A stretch of DNA of 64,000 nucleotides from CAVPPA01 sp050730755. Its GTDB lineage: Bacteria > Patescibacteriota > Saccharimonadia > Saccharimonadales > UBA4665. The notes below the pieces were generated by a model, which searched no databases, was not told where the DNA came from, and was given only the letters and a program-made list of their open reading frames with translations. The stretch covers positions 85,265 to 149,264 of the forward strand of contig JBOHNR010000008.1 of the NCBI GenBank assembly GCA_050730755.1. The letters are read 5' to 3'. Positions 19,608 through 29,375 of the stretch are shown here, in pieces. Each line of letters begins with the position of its first letter. The first letter of the stretch is position 1. The position numbers and the translations under genes are program-made.

Positions 19608-19687
19608 ACAACTCCTAAAGATTAGTTACGCTTCATCTACATTATCAGATTTAATAGGCTAACACCACTGTTAACTACTAGGCTAAC

Positions 19688-20200
19688 TTATATGTATTGG
19701 GCTTGGAGTTTACGAAAAGCTACAGCTGAGTATGTATCATGTGTTTGTGAGTCGTCAGGTATGAAAAGAGTACTGGCAATTACTAAAAGTACAGTTTCTT
19801 TATTTTTTACTTCATAAGTGTGCAATATAAAGGGTGGTATCCATAGTCCACTTTTGGGGCTTAAATTAAATACTTTCTCGTTGCCAAACAGGTCTTCACA
19901 TGTCCACTTTACTGACCCTTTGATATTAAAAACCAACTCGTTACGGATTCTATGCCATTCGTTTGCGCCGATTTGCTTCTTTTGGATATCGCTGACCGTA
20001 TAAAGCCTTAAACCTTTAATATCTATCGGAACTTTTTTCATCTCTGAGTTATCATACTGAAAATATTGATTTATGATTTGGTCAAAAGGTATGCTTGCTA
20101 GAACGTCAAGCTTGCCACCAGATTTTGTTTCCCACGGACCCTTACTCTTTATTATGCGTATTTTATTTAAACTAGGCATAGAGTTGGGTGGATTAATCAT
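19688..20200 (-). CDS. FdtA/WxcM-like cupin, sugar ketoisomerase or epimerase
   Basis: A 170-residue single-domain cupin. ANEWHRIRNELVFNIKGSVKW, then the turn KSGLWIPPFILHTYEV and VLLVIASTLF follow the FdtA/WxcM pattern more than RmlC, whose RGLHFQ block is not seen. Such enzymes isomerise or epimerise dTDP-4-keto-6-deoxyglucose, the product of RmlA and RmlB encoded upstream on the same strand. It overlaps the DUF2304 gene by 8 bases. An RmlC-like 3,5-epimerase role cannot be excluded. Confidence 0.6.
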   Translation of the reverse strand: MINPPNSMPSLNKIRIIKSKGPWETKSGGKLDVLASIPFDQIINQYFQYDNSEMKKVPIDIKGLRLYTVSDIQKKQIGANEWHRIRNELVFNIKGSVKWTCEDLFGNEKVFNLSPKSGLWIPPFILHTYEVKNKETVLLVIASTLFIPDDSQTHDTYSAVAFRKLQAQYI

Positions 20201-20573
20201 CTTTTTTTGGTCGGGAAGTGCCAGTACCTGATAGTCTGATCGATAATTCTTGATGTAAGTCCTGTACCCGATGTTCTAGTGTATCCAGTTTTATGCGCGA
20301 ACGGCTTTCCATGTATAGAATCACAATAATACCGGTAATTTCAATAACGTCGAATAAACTCAATGGCTCAGTTTGGGTTAATTTGTTTGAAAATAAAAAG
20401 TCATAAATAGGCTGTGCACATGCTAACCCTGTAAAAATTACTAGCCAAAAAATTACATGTCTGGTAAAAATTTTGCGAGAGAACCTACCCATTTTGTAGT
20501 CAACTACTGCGCTTAAAAGTGCTGCCAAAACCAAAGGTGTATTTAAGATTACAAGGATAAGATATCTACTCAT
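20193..20573 (-). CDS. DUF2304 membrane protein
   Basis: A 126-residue protein with three hydrophobic helices (about 5-24, 40-60 and 75-92) and a charged coiled-coil tail (LDTLEHRVQDLHQELS). This is the DUF2304 arrangement, regularly encoded beside GT2 polyprenyl-phosphate transferases. It overlaps the upstream GT2 gene by 8 bases. It probably acts as the membrane partner or anchor of that transferase (inference from gene pairing). Confidence 0.72.
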   Translation of the reverse strand: MSRYLILVILNTPLVLAALLSAVVDYKMGRFSRKIFTRHVIFWLVIFTGLACAQPIYDFLFSNKLTQTEPLSLFDVIEITGIIVILYMESRSRIKLDTLEHRVQDLHQELSIRLSGTGTSRPKKDD

Positions 20574-21282
20574 TAAAGAACTCCACTAAACGTCTCCGTA
20601 GTAATGACTTAACGATGTTAAATGCATTCCAACTATTTTGCCCTTTTGCTATAGAGTAGTTTGTATATATGGTTTTAATAGGATACTCGTCGATATTTAG
20701 ACTGAGTTGTTTTGCCCTCCACAGCATCTCAGAGCAAAATTCATATCCGCTAGTCTTCCATTTGAGACTTTCAAGCGAATGTTTCGAAAACACTCGTAAA
20801 CCAGACTGTGAATCGGTTACATTAATACCAAATAGCAAATAAGTAATGATGCTTAGACCCTTATTACCCATGACTTTTATTTGAGACATATCTTGTTTAT
20901 TAAGGAGGCGGCTTCCTATCAGAAGATCAATAGTACCATGAGCCATTAAATCGGTGCCTTTTAGGACGTCTTCGGGTGAGTGTTGACCGTCAGCATCTGA
21001 GGTGGTAGCAATATCGAAACCGTTTTGATAAGCATAGCTTAAACCTGTGGCAGTGGCACTCCCACTACCCATATTTAAAATATGTTTAATCACTAAGGCC
21101 CCACCAGACTGAGCTTGCTGAGCTGTGTCGTCTTTTGACCCATCATCAATGACAATAATTTTAAAGTTATAAGATGTTTTTTTAAACACTTTGTTGAGGT
21201 CAGTAACGACATGCTTGATGACCTTACCTTCATTGTAGGCAGGGATAACAAGCGCCACACTTTTTTTATCCGCACTCTGCAT
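20566..21282 (-). CDS. Family 2 glycosyltransferase, polyprenyl-phosphate type
   Basis: A 238-residue soluble GT2 domain with VALVIPAYNEGKVIKHV, IIVIDDGSKDDTAQQA, TSDADGQHSPEDV and DSQSGLRVFSKHSLESL. This is the DPM1-like group that makes polyprenyl-phosphate mannose, glucose or similar donors used by GT-C enzymes such as the PIG-V-like and DUF2142 proteins of this locus. It is paired with a DUF2304 protein and preceded by rmlA with a 4-base gap. Confidence 0.85.
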   Translation of the reverse strand: MQSADKKSVALVIPAYNEGKVIKHVVTDLNKVFKKTSYNFKIIVIDDGSKDDTAQQAQSGGALVIKHILNMGSGSATATGLSYAYQNGFDIATTSDADGQHSPEDVLKGTDLMAHGTIDLLIGSRLLNKQDMSQIKVMGNKGLSIITYLLFGINVTDSQSGLRVFSKHSLESLKWKTSGYEFCSEMLWRAKQLSLNIDEYPIKTIYTNYSIAKGQNSWNAFNIVKSLLRRRLVEFFNE

Positions 21283-21286
21283 AGTA

Positions 21287-22144
21287 CTAAACTAATCTTA
21301 ACAGATAATTTCCATAGCCAGATTTGCTAAGTGGTTCTGCAAGCGCTAGGAGTTGTTTATTTGTTATGAAACCTTCTTGCCAAGCGACCTCTTCGATACA
21401 ACCGATCTTATAACCTGTTCGTTTTTCAATAACCTCAACAAACTGAGTGGCATTGTTCATTGATTCAAAAGTTCCCGTGTCTAGCCAAGCTGATCCACGA
21501 CCCATCGTCTGAACTTTAAGTTTACCCCTTTGCAGATATGCTTCATTGACCGATGTGATTTCCAGTTCTCCACGACGACTTGGTTTAACATTTTTTGCTA
21601 TCTCTACAACACTGTTATCATAAAAATATAGGCCCACTATTGCATAGTTGGATTTTGGTTTTTCTGGTTTCTCTTCGACTGATATAGCACGCCGACTAGT
21701 GTCAAATTCGACAACACCGTATTTCTCTGGGTCTGATACTTGGTAAGCAAACACGATACCTCCATCGGGGTTTACACAACGTTTAAGACTATTGCCAAAC
21801 CCGTGACCATAAAAAATATTGTCTCCTAGTATCAATGCAACCTTGTCCTTACCAATAAATTTTTCCCCTATAACAAAAGCTTGCGCTAGACCCTCTGGTT
21901 TTGGCTGGAGTGCGTATTTGAATAGACACCCCATCTGGGAACCATCACCTAATAATTGTTTAAATATGTCTTTATCTTCAGGTGTGGTGATGATGAGAAT
22001 TTCGCGAATTCCGGCCATCATAAGTGTGCTAAGAGGATAATAAATCATAGGCTTGTCATAGATAGGCATGAGTTGCTTAGAAACGGCTTTAGTAAGTGGA
22101 TACAACCGTGTGCCGGAACCGCCAGCTAAAATAATACCTTTCAT
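21287..22144 (-). CDS. rmlA: Glucose-1-phosphate thymidylyltransferase
   Basis: A 285-residue protein of the usual RmlA length. It has the nucleotidyltransferase signature GIILAGGSGTRLYPLT, KQLMPIYDKPMIYYPLSTL, LGDNIFYG and EEKPEKPKSNYAIVGLYFYD. It makes dTDP-glucose from Glc-1-P and dTTP. A GGAAAGG Shine-Dalgarno sequence precedes the ATG. It lies directly downstream of rmlB on the same strand. Confidence 0.95.
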   Translation of the reverse strand: MKGIILAGGSGTRLYPLTKAVSKQLMPIYDKPMIYYPLSTLMMAGIREILIITTPEDKDIFKQLLGDGSQMGCLFKYALQPKPEGLAQAFVIGEKFIGKDKVALILGDNIFYGHGFGNSLKRCVNPDGGIVFAYQVSDPEKYGVVEFDTSRRAISVEEKPEKPKSNYAIVGLYFYDNSVVEIAKNVKPSRRGELEITSVNEAYLQRGKLKVQTMGRGSAWLDTGTFESMNNATQFVEVIEKRTGYKIGCIEEVAWQEGFITNKQLLALAEPLSKSGYGNYLLRLV

Positions 22145-22198
22145 AACTCTGATTCCTTTCCAAAGTAGTTTTTGTATGCCGTTATTATCTTCATTCTC

Positions 22199-23206
22199 TT
22201 ATTGTCCTTGTTTTTCGTATCCTGCTTCAACTCGGTGCTTTAGTGGTTGCCACCAATCTCTGTGCTGATAATACCAATCAATAGTTTGCCTTAGTCCCTT
22301 TTTCAGGCCGCTTCTACCCTTATACTTAGGCTCCCAAGCAAGTTCGCTACGAAGTTTGGTTGAATTCATTGCATAGCGCATATCATGCCCAGGACGATCC
22401 TTAACATGATCGTACCAATCTATAGGTTTATTCATTAACTCCAAGATCAGTTCTATGACCTTTTTGTTATTCGAATAGTCATTGTCGGCACCGATTATAT
22501 AAGTTTCTCCTAAACTACCTTTGTTTAAGATGAGATGTAGGGCATTATTATGGTCGTCGACATGAATCCAGTCGCGGATTTGTTCGCCACTACCATAAAG
22601 TTTAGGCTTAATTTGCGATAAAATATTAGTAATTTGTCTCGGTACGAATTTTTCAATATGCTGATAAGGTCCATAATTGTTGGAGCAGTTTGAAATTGTT
22701 GCCTTGACCCCGAAACTGCGTACCCAAGCTCGAACCAGCATATCAGAACTTGCCTTTGATGAAGAGTAGGGGCTTGAGGGATTATAAGGTGTTTTTTCAT
22801 CAAAGCGATAAGTGTCGTCAAGCGTTAGATCACCAAAAACTTCATCGGTTGAGATGTGGTGTAAACGTTTGTTGTGTTTACGAACGGCTTCGAGGATTGT
22901 ATAAGTGCCAATTATATTCGTCTCAACAAAAGGCCACGGTTTTTTGAGCGAGTTATCGTTATGACTTTCGGCGGCAAAATGTACAATTAAATCATTTTTG
23001 CCAACTAACTTATTCATTAATTGGGCATCACATATATTACCCTCAACAAACTTAACTTTATCAATAACAGAGTCGAGATTTTTCTTATTACCGGCATACG
23101 TTAAAGCATCAACAACAGTCATATCGTATTCAGGATGGTGTTTAACTGTGTAGTGAACGAAATTTGACCCAATAAAGCCTGCACCACCGGTAATTAACAT
23201 TTTCAT
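22199..23206 (-). CDS. rmlB: dTDP-glucose 4,6-dehydratase
   Basis: The start MKMLITGGAGFIGSNFV (complement of 23204-23206) fits the family. The frame continues 13 codons upstream without resemblance to relatives. Conserved blocks are GAGFIGS, VHFAAESHNDNS, HISTDEVFGDL with the catalytic Asp/Glu context, and the YSSSKASSDMLVRAW YxxxK-type site (here the Tyr is in PSSPYSSSKA). It converts dTDP-glucose to dTDP-4-keto-6-deoxyglucose. No rmlD homologue lies in the window. Confidence 0.94.
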   Translation of the reverse strand: MKMLITGGAGFIGSNFVHYTVKHHPEYDMTVVDALTYAGNKKNLDSVIDKVKFVEGNICDAQLMNKLVGKNDLIVHFAAESHNDNSLKKPWPFVETNIIGTYTILEAVRKHNKRLHHISTDEVFGDLTLDDTYRFDEKTPYNPSSPYSSSKASSDMLVRAWVRSFGVKATISNCSNNYGPYQHIEKFVPRQITNILSQIKPKLYGSGEQIRDWIHVDDHNNALHLILNKGSLGETYIIGADNDYSNNKKVIELILELMNKPIDWYDHVKDRPGHDMRYAMNSTKLRSELAWEPKYKGRSGLKKGLRQTIDWYYQHRDWWQPLKHRVEAGYEKQGQ

Positions 23207-23227
23207 AGCTATAGCAGCTCCATGATT

Positions 23228-23259
23228 AGACGATAAATTTGCCACCGGTCGTCTTTTTT
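23228..23259 (+). terminator. Weak + strand hairpin with T-run upstream of rmlB
   Basis: AGACGA (23228-23233) pairs with TCGTCT (23249-23254), followed by six T. There is no + strand gene before it, so it may stop antisense transcription through the rml genes or be chance. Apart from it, the 250 bases between rmlB and the PIG-V-like gene show nothing I can name. Confidence 0.3.
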
Positions 23260-23455
23260 AACAATAAAAATAACCAACCCAGTAACAAAATTACTAGCAG
23301 TATTACAAGAATCGATTTGTTTGGTGAGTGCATCCACGGGGGATATACCTTTGCTTACGTTTATGCTGCTCAACCGACACGTTTCAAGTGTTAGCTATTT
23401 ACAGATTATGTCTAGAAAGCTAAACTGTCAAATCAAGAAGATTCAATTATTAAAC

Positions 23456-24580
23456 TTATCCTCCAATGTATCCGCCGGCATATTGAAACAAAAAATATGT
23501 CCAAACAACGCTAGTAACTATCAAGGCGAAAGTGTAACCAAGTTTTTTATCGCGTAGATAGCCGTAGAGCATAAGCTCTAAAGGAAAAGCCATCAAGACG
23601 TATCTGTTAAAGCCACCAAATTGTTTACCGACTAATGGAATAAGAATAAATAGTAATGAATAAATCGAAAAACTTCTTTTACGGTTCCACCAATATATAG
23701 CTGTAATGATCAGTAGAATTATAAAAATTAGATTTAAGAAATCGACTGTAGTTAGTAGGTTGGAAAAACCGTGTTGCAGCCAGCCATGATTTGATACCTG
23801 TGAAGTAATAAAGGCTAAAGGTTTATTAAAGTTAACTTTTAAGAACAAAATGTATCCGAGTAAGCCCAAACTCCCTACAATGATCGTTCCCGCAAAAGTT
23901 TTTATTTTTGCCTTTTGTTCTAGCAAGATCATAGCTAATAGTGCCAATACGAATATACCGGTTACGTGTGTAGCGGTTACAAGCATAAGCAATAATGCCG
24001 CCACGAGGTATTTTTTGCGCAGGGCGCTATAAATGGCCCCTAAAGATAGAAACGCAAACAGGCTTTCTGTATAAGTAGCTAGAAAAAATACGGCTGTCGG
24101 GAATAGTATGAAAAACAGAAGCCCTTTGATAGCCTCCATATTGTCTGTGATCTTGAATAGAAATTTGACGATTTTGAGGTAAAAATAAATTACTCCAACA
24201 AAGCTCAGCCAGGACACAGCGAGAGCGCTGTTAAGCGGGGAACTAATAACCATGTTAATTATTCGTGCAATCAAAGGATATAAAGGGAAAAAATTAGCTT
24301 GAGTTGCGCTGGTATAGCTGTTTTGTTCAATGTTCAAGTAGTCTGGTCCATCCCAATTCGACAAAAAACTAAGGGGATTAGTTTGTTCTTGGTTGTAGTG
24401 GGCGATTACTGATGGGTTTGTCAATACGATTTTGTTGTTATACCACCCTAAAAACACCCCACACGATATAACAATTACGGCAACTACTATCGATAGATAG
24501 AAATCTTTAGTAAGGATAAAATGCTTTATTTTGGAGTACGCAGCTAAAATGTTATTTATTGAAGGCATATTCACTTGCAT
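23456..24580 (-). CDS. PIG-V-like GT-C mannosyltransferase
   Basis: A 374-residue protein with about nine hydrophobic helices. The first extracytoplasmic loop has SFLSNWDGPDYLNIEQN and ANFFPLYPLIARIIN, the W-D-G/FFPLYP signature of the PIG-V/GT76 group, where the Asp takes part in catalysis. Such enzymes transfer mannose or another sugar from a polyprenyl-phosphate donor on the outside of the membrane. Donor supply could come from the polyprenyl-phosphate GT2 at 20566-21282. Confidence 0.8.
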   Translation of the reverse strand: MQVNMPSINNILAAYSKIKHFILTKDFYLSIVVAVIVISCGVFLGWYNNKIVLTNPSVIAHYNQEQTNPLSFLSNWDGPDYLNIEQNSYTSATQANFFPLYPLIARIINMVISSPLNSALAVSWLSFVGVIYFYLKIVKFLFKITDNMEAIKGLLFFILFPTAVFFLATYTESLFAFLSLGAIYSALRKKYLVAALLLMLVTATHVTGIFVLALLAMILLEQKAKIKTFAGTIIVGSLGLLGYILFLKVNFNKPLAFITSQVSNHGWLQHGFSNLLTTVDFLNLIFIILLIITAIYWWNRKRSFSIYSLLFILIPLVGKQFGGFNRYVLMAFPLELMLYGYLRDKKLGYTFALIVTSVVWTYFLFQYAGGYIGG

Positions 24581-24749
24581 TATCTATATTTAATACTGGA
24601 AATCAATTAGCTTTTCTACCGTATAGCACCCTAAATTTTAGTATAATCCGATACAATTATATCTATATACGTACCATAGCTGCTAATAAGCTGAGTAATT
24701 TAGTATTTGTTAGGATTCAATGAATTGAAATTACGCATCAGTAATCGGA

Positions 24750-26582
24750 TTATTCCACAGTAACCGATTTGGCAAGATTACGAGGTTTATCAACGTCGAA
24801 GCCTTTTTCAAGAGCCATATAATAGGCGAATAATTGCATCGGAATAGTTTGCAAAATTGGCGCTGTTTGTTCAAGGGTTTTCGGTATAAAGATAGTATCA
24901 TCAACTAACTTCTGAATAACTTTATTGCCTTCAGTGGCAATCGCTAGAATTGGTCCTCGGCGGGCTTTGATTTCTTCTATATTAGAATAAATTTTTTGCA
25001 TTAAGTCAGAATCTGTCGCAATAGCTAGGGTTGGAAAGTTTTGGTCGATCATGGCAATCGGCCCATGCTTGGTTTCCCCTGAAGCAAAGCCTTCAGCGTG
25101 AATGTACGAGACTTCCTTTAGTTTAAGTGCTCCTTCTAATGCGCACGGATAACCATATCGTCTACCCATAAATAGAAAATCATGGTACTGGCTGTATTTT
25201 TTAACTAATCTCTCGATTGTCCCAGCTTGATTTAGTAAAATCTGTGTTTTTCCGGGCAAAGCCTCAATCTCGGTTAGTAGAGGCTTGTATAATTTATGCT
25301 TACCTCGGCTAAGACCTAAGGCTATTTGCAACAACACAATGACCTGGGCAATAAATGCTTTCGTAGAGGCAACTGCTTGCTCCGGCCCAGCATGGCAATA
25401 AACACCGGCATCGGTCATTCTAGCTACAGTTGAGCCGACGACATTGACAACCCCTAGCCGGAGAACTCCGTAATCTTCAACTTTTTTAAGAGCTGCAATC
25501 GTATCAGCTGTCTCGCCAGACTGCGATATTGCAAGCAGGGCAGTGCCGCGAGAAAAAGGCTCATCGCGATACCGAAACTCGCTAGCAATTTGTACTTCAA
25601 CTGGAATGCCGGCTAACTCTTCGATCAGGTATTCACCGACAAGTCCTGCATAATAAGCTGTTCCACAAGCCACAATTACAATCCGCTCAATACGATCTAG
25701 TTGCTTTCCAACCAACTCTAAGCCGCCAAGCTTAAGTGTCCCACTAATGGCATGGACTCGTCCGGCAGTTGCTAATTGTATAATCTGAGGTATTTCGAAA
25801 ATTTCTTTGAGCATGAAGTGAGGAAATTGACCGAGACTGGCTTGTGTCACGTCATAATTTAGTAATTCAACTTTGCGGTTAACTGGGCCTTGCTTGTTAA
25901 GATTCACTAGATGATATGACTTTTTGTTAATTACAACTATTTCGTCGTCCTCAACATAAACTATTTGATTAGTGTGCTTCATTAACGCGTTTGGGTCAGA
26001 GGCAATAAACATTTCGTCTTTGCCAATTCCTAATACTAAGGGGCTCGAAAGCCGAGCCGCAAAAAGTTTATCCGGCTCATAGGTAGTAATAGCAACGATG
26101 GAATATGCGCCTTTTAAATCCTTAATTGTTGCTTTAAAAGCTTCCTCAAAAGAAGCTGTCTTCTTGTAGTAGTAATCAATAAGTTGGGGAATAACTTCAG
26201 TATCAGTATCGGTGACAAAGGCATAGCCTTTGTCTGTAAGACGCTTTTTAATGTCCAGATAATTTTCAATGATACCGTTATGGACGACAAAGATGGTTTT
26301 GTCACTATTCGTGTGAGGGTGGGCATTATTAACCGTTGGTGCCCCGTGAGTAGCCCACCGAGTGTGTCCAATACCGCTGACACTACTACCTAAGTGAGCT
26401 GTCGTTATAAGTTTCTCCAGTTCTTGAACACGGCCCGCCTCTTTTAGGAGGGTAGCTTTATGATCTTTAGTGATAACAGCTAACCCAGCCGAGTCGTACC
26501 CACGGTACTCAAGTGCTTTGAGCCCGTCGATGATAATTTTTGGAGAAGCTTTAGGGCCAACATAGCCAACAATACCGCACAT
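24750..26582 (-). CDS. glmS: Glutamine--fructose-6-phosphate aminotransferase (isomerising)
   Basis: A 610-residue protein of standard GlmS length. The N-terminal Ntn-amidotransferase domain begins MCGIVGYVG with nucleophile Cys2 and has the GHTRWATHG block. Two SIS isomerase domains follow (SQSGETADT near 350 and the C-terminal half), ending DKPRNLAKSVTVE. It makes glucosamine-6-P, the entry to UDP-GlcNAc for peptidoglycan and UDP-FucNAc. A TATACT -10 lies 8 bases before the ATG, so the mRNA is probably leaderless and there is no room for a glmS ribozyme. Confidence 0.97.
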   Translation of the reverse strand: MCGIVGYVGPKASPKIIIDGLKALEYRGYDSAGLAVITKDHKATLLKEAGRVQELEKLITTAHLGSSVSGIGHTRWATHGAPTVNNAHPHTNSDKTIFVVHNGIIENYLDIKKRLTDKGYAFVTDTDTEVIPQLIDYYYKKTASFEEAFKATIKDLKGAYSIVAITTYEPDKLFAARLSSPLVLGIGKDEMFIASDPNALMKHTNQIVYVEDDEIVVINKKSYHLVNLNKQGPVNRKVELLNYDVTQASLGQFPHFMLKEIFEIPQIIQLATAGRVHAISGTLKLGGLELVGKQLDRIERIVIVACGTAYYAGLVGEYLIEELAGIPVEVQIASEFRYRDEPFSRGTALLAISQSGETADTIAALKKVEDYGVLRLGVVNVVGSTVARMTDAGVYCHAGPEQAVASTKAFIAQVIVLLQIALGLSRGKHKLYKPLLTEIEALPGKTQILLNQAGTIERLVKKYSQYHDFLFMGRRYGYPCALEGALKLKEVSYIHAEGFASGETKHGPIAMIDQNFPTLAIATDSDLMQKIYSNIEEIKARRGPILAIATEGNKVIQKLVDDTIFIPKTLEQTAPILQTIPMQLFAYYMALEKGFDVDKPRNLAKSVTVE

Positions 26583-26590
26583 GGTGTTAA

Positions 26591-26596
26591 AGTATA
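26591..26596 (-). promoter_or_regulatory. -10 element of glmS
   Basis: TATACT on the minus strand with 8 bases between it and the glmS ATG. Transcription should start at or next to the A of the start codon. No good -35 was recognised. Confidence 0.5.
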
Positions 26597-26691
26597 CCAG
26601 TTCTATAGTTATAGTAAATATTATTCATTAAACATTACACTTTATGATAATAATTATTGGAATTATACTTAATTGAATTATTTAAGAATTA

Positions 26692-27858
26692 TTATTTTGG
26701 TAGTTGTTTTTGAGCCTTAAGGCTAGGGCTAGCCATAATTTTTTTAATTAACAAGGACATTCTATTATCAAAATGTTGAGGCGAAAAGTTATCGGTGGAA
26801 ATTGAGATAGCTTCACTGTTGAACTTACGATTGGCAAACTGCTTAATAGCTAGAGCTAGACTCTTAGCTGATTGTTCTTCAAAGAATAAGCCTGTCTTAT
26901 TAGGCACGACATAATCAAGGGCACCGCCACCCTTGCAGGCAATAACTGGCGTGCCAGCAGCCATGGCTTCAAGAGGTGTAATACCGAAATCATCAATCCC
27001 CGGAAAGAGGAGAGCACTTGCATTACCAAATTCCTCGGCTACCACCTCATCGGACACCTTACCTAGGAAAGTGACTGATGGTCCGGCTAATTTATGGAGC
27101 TGTTTATAATCGGGTCCATTACCTATGACAGTCAAAGGTAGCTTTAGTTGAGTGCAGGTTGATACGGCTAAATCAAATCGTTTGTAAGGGGTCTGACGAC
27201 CCGAAATTACAAAGCCGTATCGGTTTCTATTAGTTGACCAAATTTTGAAACGATCAGTCGGGACTGGTGGGTAGATGACAATTGACGAACGGTCGTAGTA
27301 TTTATGGATTTCGGCTCTGGTGTGATTTGAGTTGGCGATGATGAAATCCGGGCGCTGAGCAGCCTTATAGTCCCATCGCCTTAACGGTCCAACTAGAAAT
27401 TTCAAGCTACGCCGGGCTAACCAGTTAAAAGCGCCAAAACCGGGATTTTGTAGATATTCGTTATATCGACTCCAGTAATAATGTGTTGGTGCGTGGCAGT
27501 AATTGATATGTACAGTTGAAGCTGGCGTCTTAATGCCTTTAGCCTCAGCCCCGGAGCTACTAATGATTAGATCGTAACCTTTAAGTCTTAGATGAGTAAA
27601 CCACCAAATACGCAATACCGGAATGTATTTGCGCAACACCGATAACGGCCAGTACTGAAGTATTCCCGTCTTGACTTTACCATCTAACCTCTTGCGCCAC
27701 TGACGGTTGCAATAGGAAGTATAAATTGGAGCATCAGGAAATAACTTGTGCAGTTGCTCAACGACCAACTCAGCACCCCCACCGATCAACCAATCGTGAA
27801 CAATAGCTACTTTGAGCTTTGATTTTGAGCGCGGTTCTTTTGAAACATCATTTACCAT
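26692..27858 (-). CDS. Family 4 glycosyltransferase, mannosyltransferase-like
   Basis: A 388-residue GT-B protein. Visible blocks are KVAIVHDWLIGGGAELVVEQL, INYCHAPTHYYWSRYNEYL, VISGRQTPYKRFDLAVSTC and FPGIDDFGITPLEAMAAGTPVIACKGGGALDYV. These match WbaZ/WcaI-like GT4 mannosyltransferases of exopolysaccharide loci. It is immediately downstream of the polyprenyl glycosylphosphotransferase gene, so it may add the second or a later sugar to the lipid carrier (inference). Confidence 0.87.
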   Translation of the reverse strand: MVNDVSKEPRSKSKLKVAIVHDWLIGGGAELVVEQLHKLFPDAPIYTSYCNRQWRKRLDGKVKTGILQYWPLSVLRKYIPVLRIWWFTHLRLKGYDLIISSSGAEAKGIKTPASTVHINYCHAPTHYYWSRYNEYLQNPGFGAFNWLARRSLKFLVGPLRRWDYKAAQRPDFIIANSNHTRAEIHKYYDRSSIVIYPPVPTDRFKIWSTNRNRYGFVISGRQTPYKRFDLAVSTCTQLKLPLTVIGNGPDYKQLHKLAGPSVTFLGKVSDEVVAEEFGNASALLFPGIDDFGITPLEAMAAGTPVIACKGGGALDYVVPNKTGLFFEEQSAKSLALAIKQFANRKFNSEAISISTDNFSPQHFDNRMSLLIKKIMASPSLKAQKQLPK

Positions 27859-27937
27859 GTCATATATCCTGCAATTCTAGATAAGTACTTGGTCCAGACA
27901 ATAACAGCAGTGTTCAAGTTTCGCTTTCGCATAACGT

Positions 27938-29371
27938 TTACTGGGCGCCTTTTCGAGAGACGACCGCGCTGACTGTTTTGAATAGTATGACAAGATCTAG
28001 CCAAAAACTCCAATTCTGAACATAATATAGATCGAGTTGACGGCGATCTTCAAAACTAATAATGCGTCGACCGGAGACTACTGCCAAACCAGTTAAACCG
28101 GTCTTAACACTTAACATTAGGTTCTTTTTATCATAATTATCGAGCTCAAATGGCTCTAGTGGTCGGGGGCCAACTAAACTCATTTCACCCTTTAAGACGT
28201 TTAGTAGTTGAGGTAGCTCGTCTAGGCTTGTTCGGCGCAAAAATCGGCCAAGTCGAGAAAGCCGCGGATCATCTTCCAAAAAATCACCGTTCTGACGGTA
28301 GCGTTTGGCTAGCTCTGAGCGACCCATCTTGGCAAAACCTTCCTCAGGTGTCATCCGGTGATAGCTATGAAGCTGCGTTCGGAATTTGTAAATTTGAATT
28401 ATCTCCCCAAAGCGGCTTAATCTAGCTTGAGTAAATATCGGGTCTCCATGGTCGAACACTATCATTAACAGACTGATGATGGCTATGACTGGTATTGCTA
28501 TTATGAAAAGTAACGTACCAATCACTAAATCAAATATACGTTTAACAACTTTCCCCCAGCCCAGAAGTGCTGTCTGATTAACTGTAATAACTGGTGTTGA
28601 ACCTTGGAACAACTCAACCTTAACGTTACCGACAAATAACTCGCTATTACCCGGCACAAAACGGTAAGTAGCATGGTGTTCTTGGGCGTAGGTTAATATC
28701 TCAGTATTTCTACTTTCGTCAACGTAAAGCTCAGTCTGTAAAATGCTGTGAAGATTAGGTTCGGGATGCTCTCTTAAAAATTGAATGAAATTGGCATAAA
28801 GCGCTAAATTGTGATTACCCAAGGCTAGTTTGCCACCAACAACAGCTACTATCTTATAGCCAGAATGTCGAGTATTGGTTAGGGCATTAATCAACTGTCG
28901 TGACATTTCGGTGTTGCCGACGATCAAAACACGGTTGAGACCAATTGCGTAGCCGAATAACTGGCTGCGTATCAGACGGGCTAAATTTCGATAAACAACT
29001 AGAAAAATAAAAGCTAGCGCAAAGCCATAAATTGGTACTAATTTAGCTGGAAAGAGTGGTTTAACACTAATGAAATCTAGAAAGATAAGGAATGTCAGCC
29101 CTATGAATGAGCCGACAAATAATCTAGGCAACTCACTAAAACGTCGTTCATAGATGTTGCTGTTATATAACCCGACTAGCGCAAAAACTAGAATCCAGAA
29201 TGGCAGTACTAACAAAAATGTATTTATAAATGTGTGCACAGGAATCGGATGATGAACCGGAGAGCTTGATGCCGCTCGTAAACCATAACCGGCTAGAAAA
29301 GCAGCCACCAGCGCTAAAAAATCGCCCACAACCAAAGAGATACTGTAAACTAGCGAAGCGTTATTTTTCAT
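27938..29371 (-). CDS. Undecaprenyl-phosphate glycosylphosphotransferase (WcaJ/WbaP-like)
   Basis: A 477-residue protein with four N-terminal helices (about 10-130), a Rossmann-like nucleotide-binding middle domain (VLIVGNTEMSRQLINAL), a further helix, then the catalytic bacterial sugar transferase domain (KRIFDLVIGTLL, DPIFTQARLSRFG, IYKFRTQ, RTSLDELPQLLNVLKGEMSLVGPRP). It starts glycan assembly by moving a hexose-1-P from UDP-hexose to undecaprenyl phosphate. It is divergent from the O-antigen-ligase-like gene with only 23 bases between starts. Confidence 0.93.
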   Translation of the reverse strand: MKNNASLVYSISLVVGDFLALVAAFLAGYGLRAASSSPVHHPIPVHTFINTFLLVLPFWILVFALVGLYNSNIYERRFSELPRLFVGSFIGLTFLIFLDFISVKPLFPAKLVPIYGFALAFIFLVVYRNLARLIRSQLFGYAIGLNRVLIVGNTEMSRQLINALTNTRHSGYKIVAVVGGKLALGNHNLALYANFIQFLREHPEPNLHSILQTELYVDESRNTEILTYAQEHHATYRFVPGNSELFVGNVKVELFQGSTPVITVNQTALLGWGKVVKRIFDLVIGTLLFIIAIPVIAIISLLMIVFDHGDPIFTQARLSRFGEIIQIYKFRTQLHSYHRMTPEEGFAKMGRSELAKRYRQNGDFLEDDPRLSRLGRFLRRTSLDELPQLLNVLKGEMSLVGPRPLEPFELDNYDKKNLMLSVKTGLTGLAVVSGRRIISFEDRRQLDLYYVQNWSFWLDLVILFKTVSAVVSRKGAQ

Positions 29372-29375
29372 GAGC

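Noticed and set aside
26583..26691. glmS ribozyme in the glmS leader
   Set aside because: The -10 lies 8 bases before ATG, so there is no leader RNA to hold a ribozyme.
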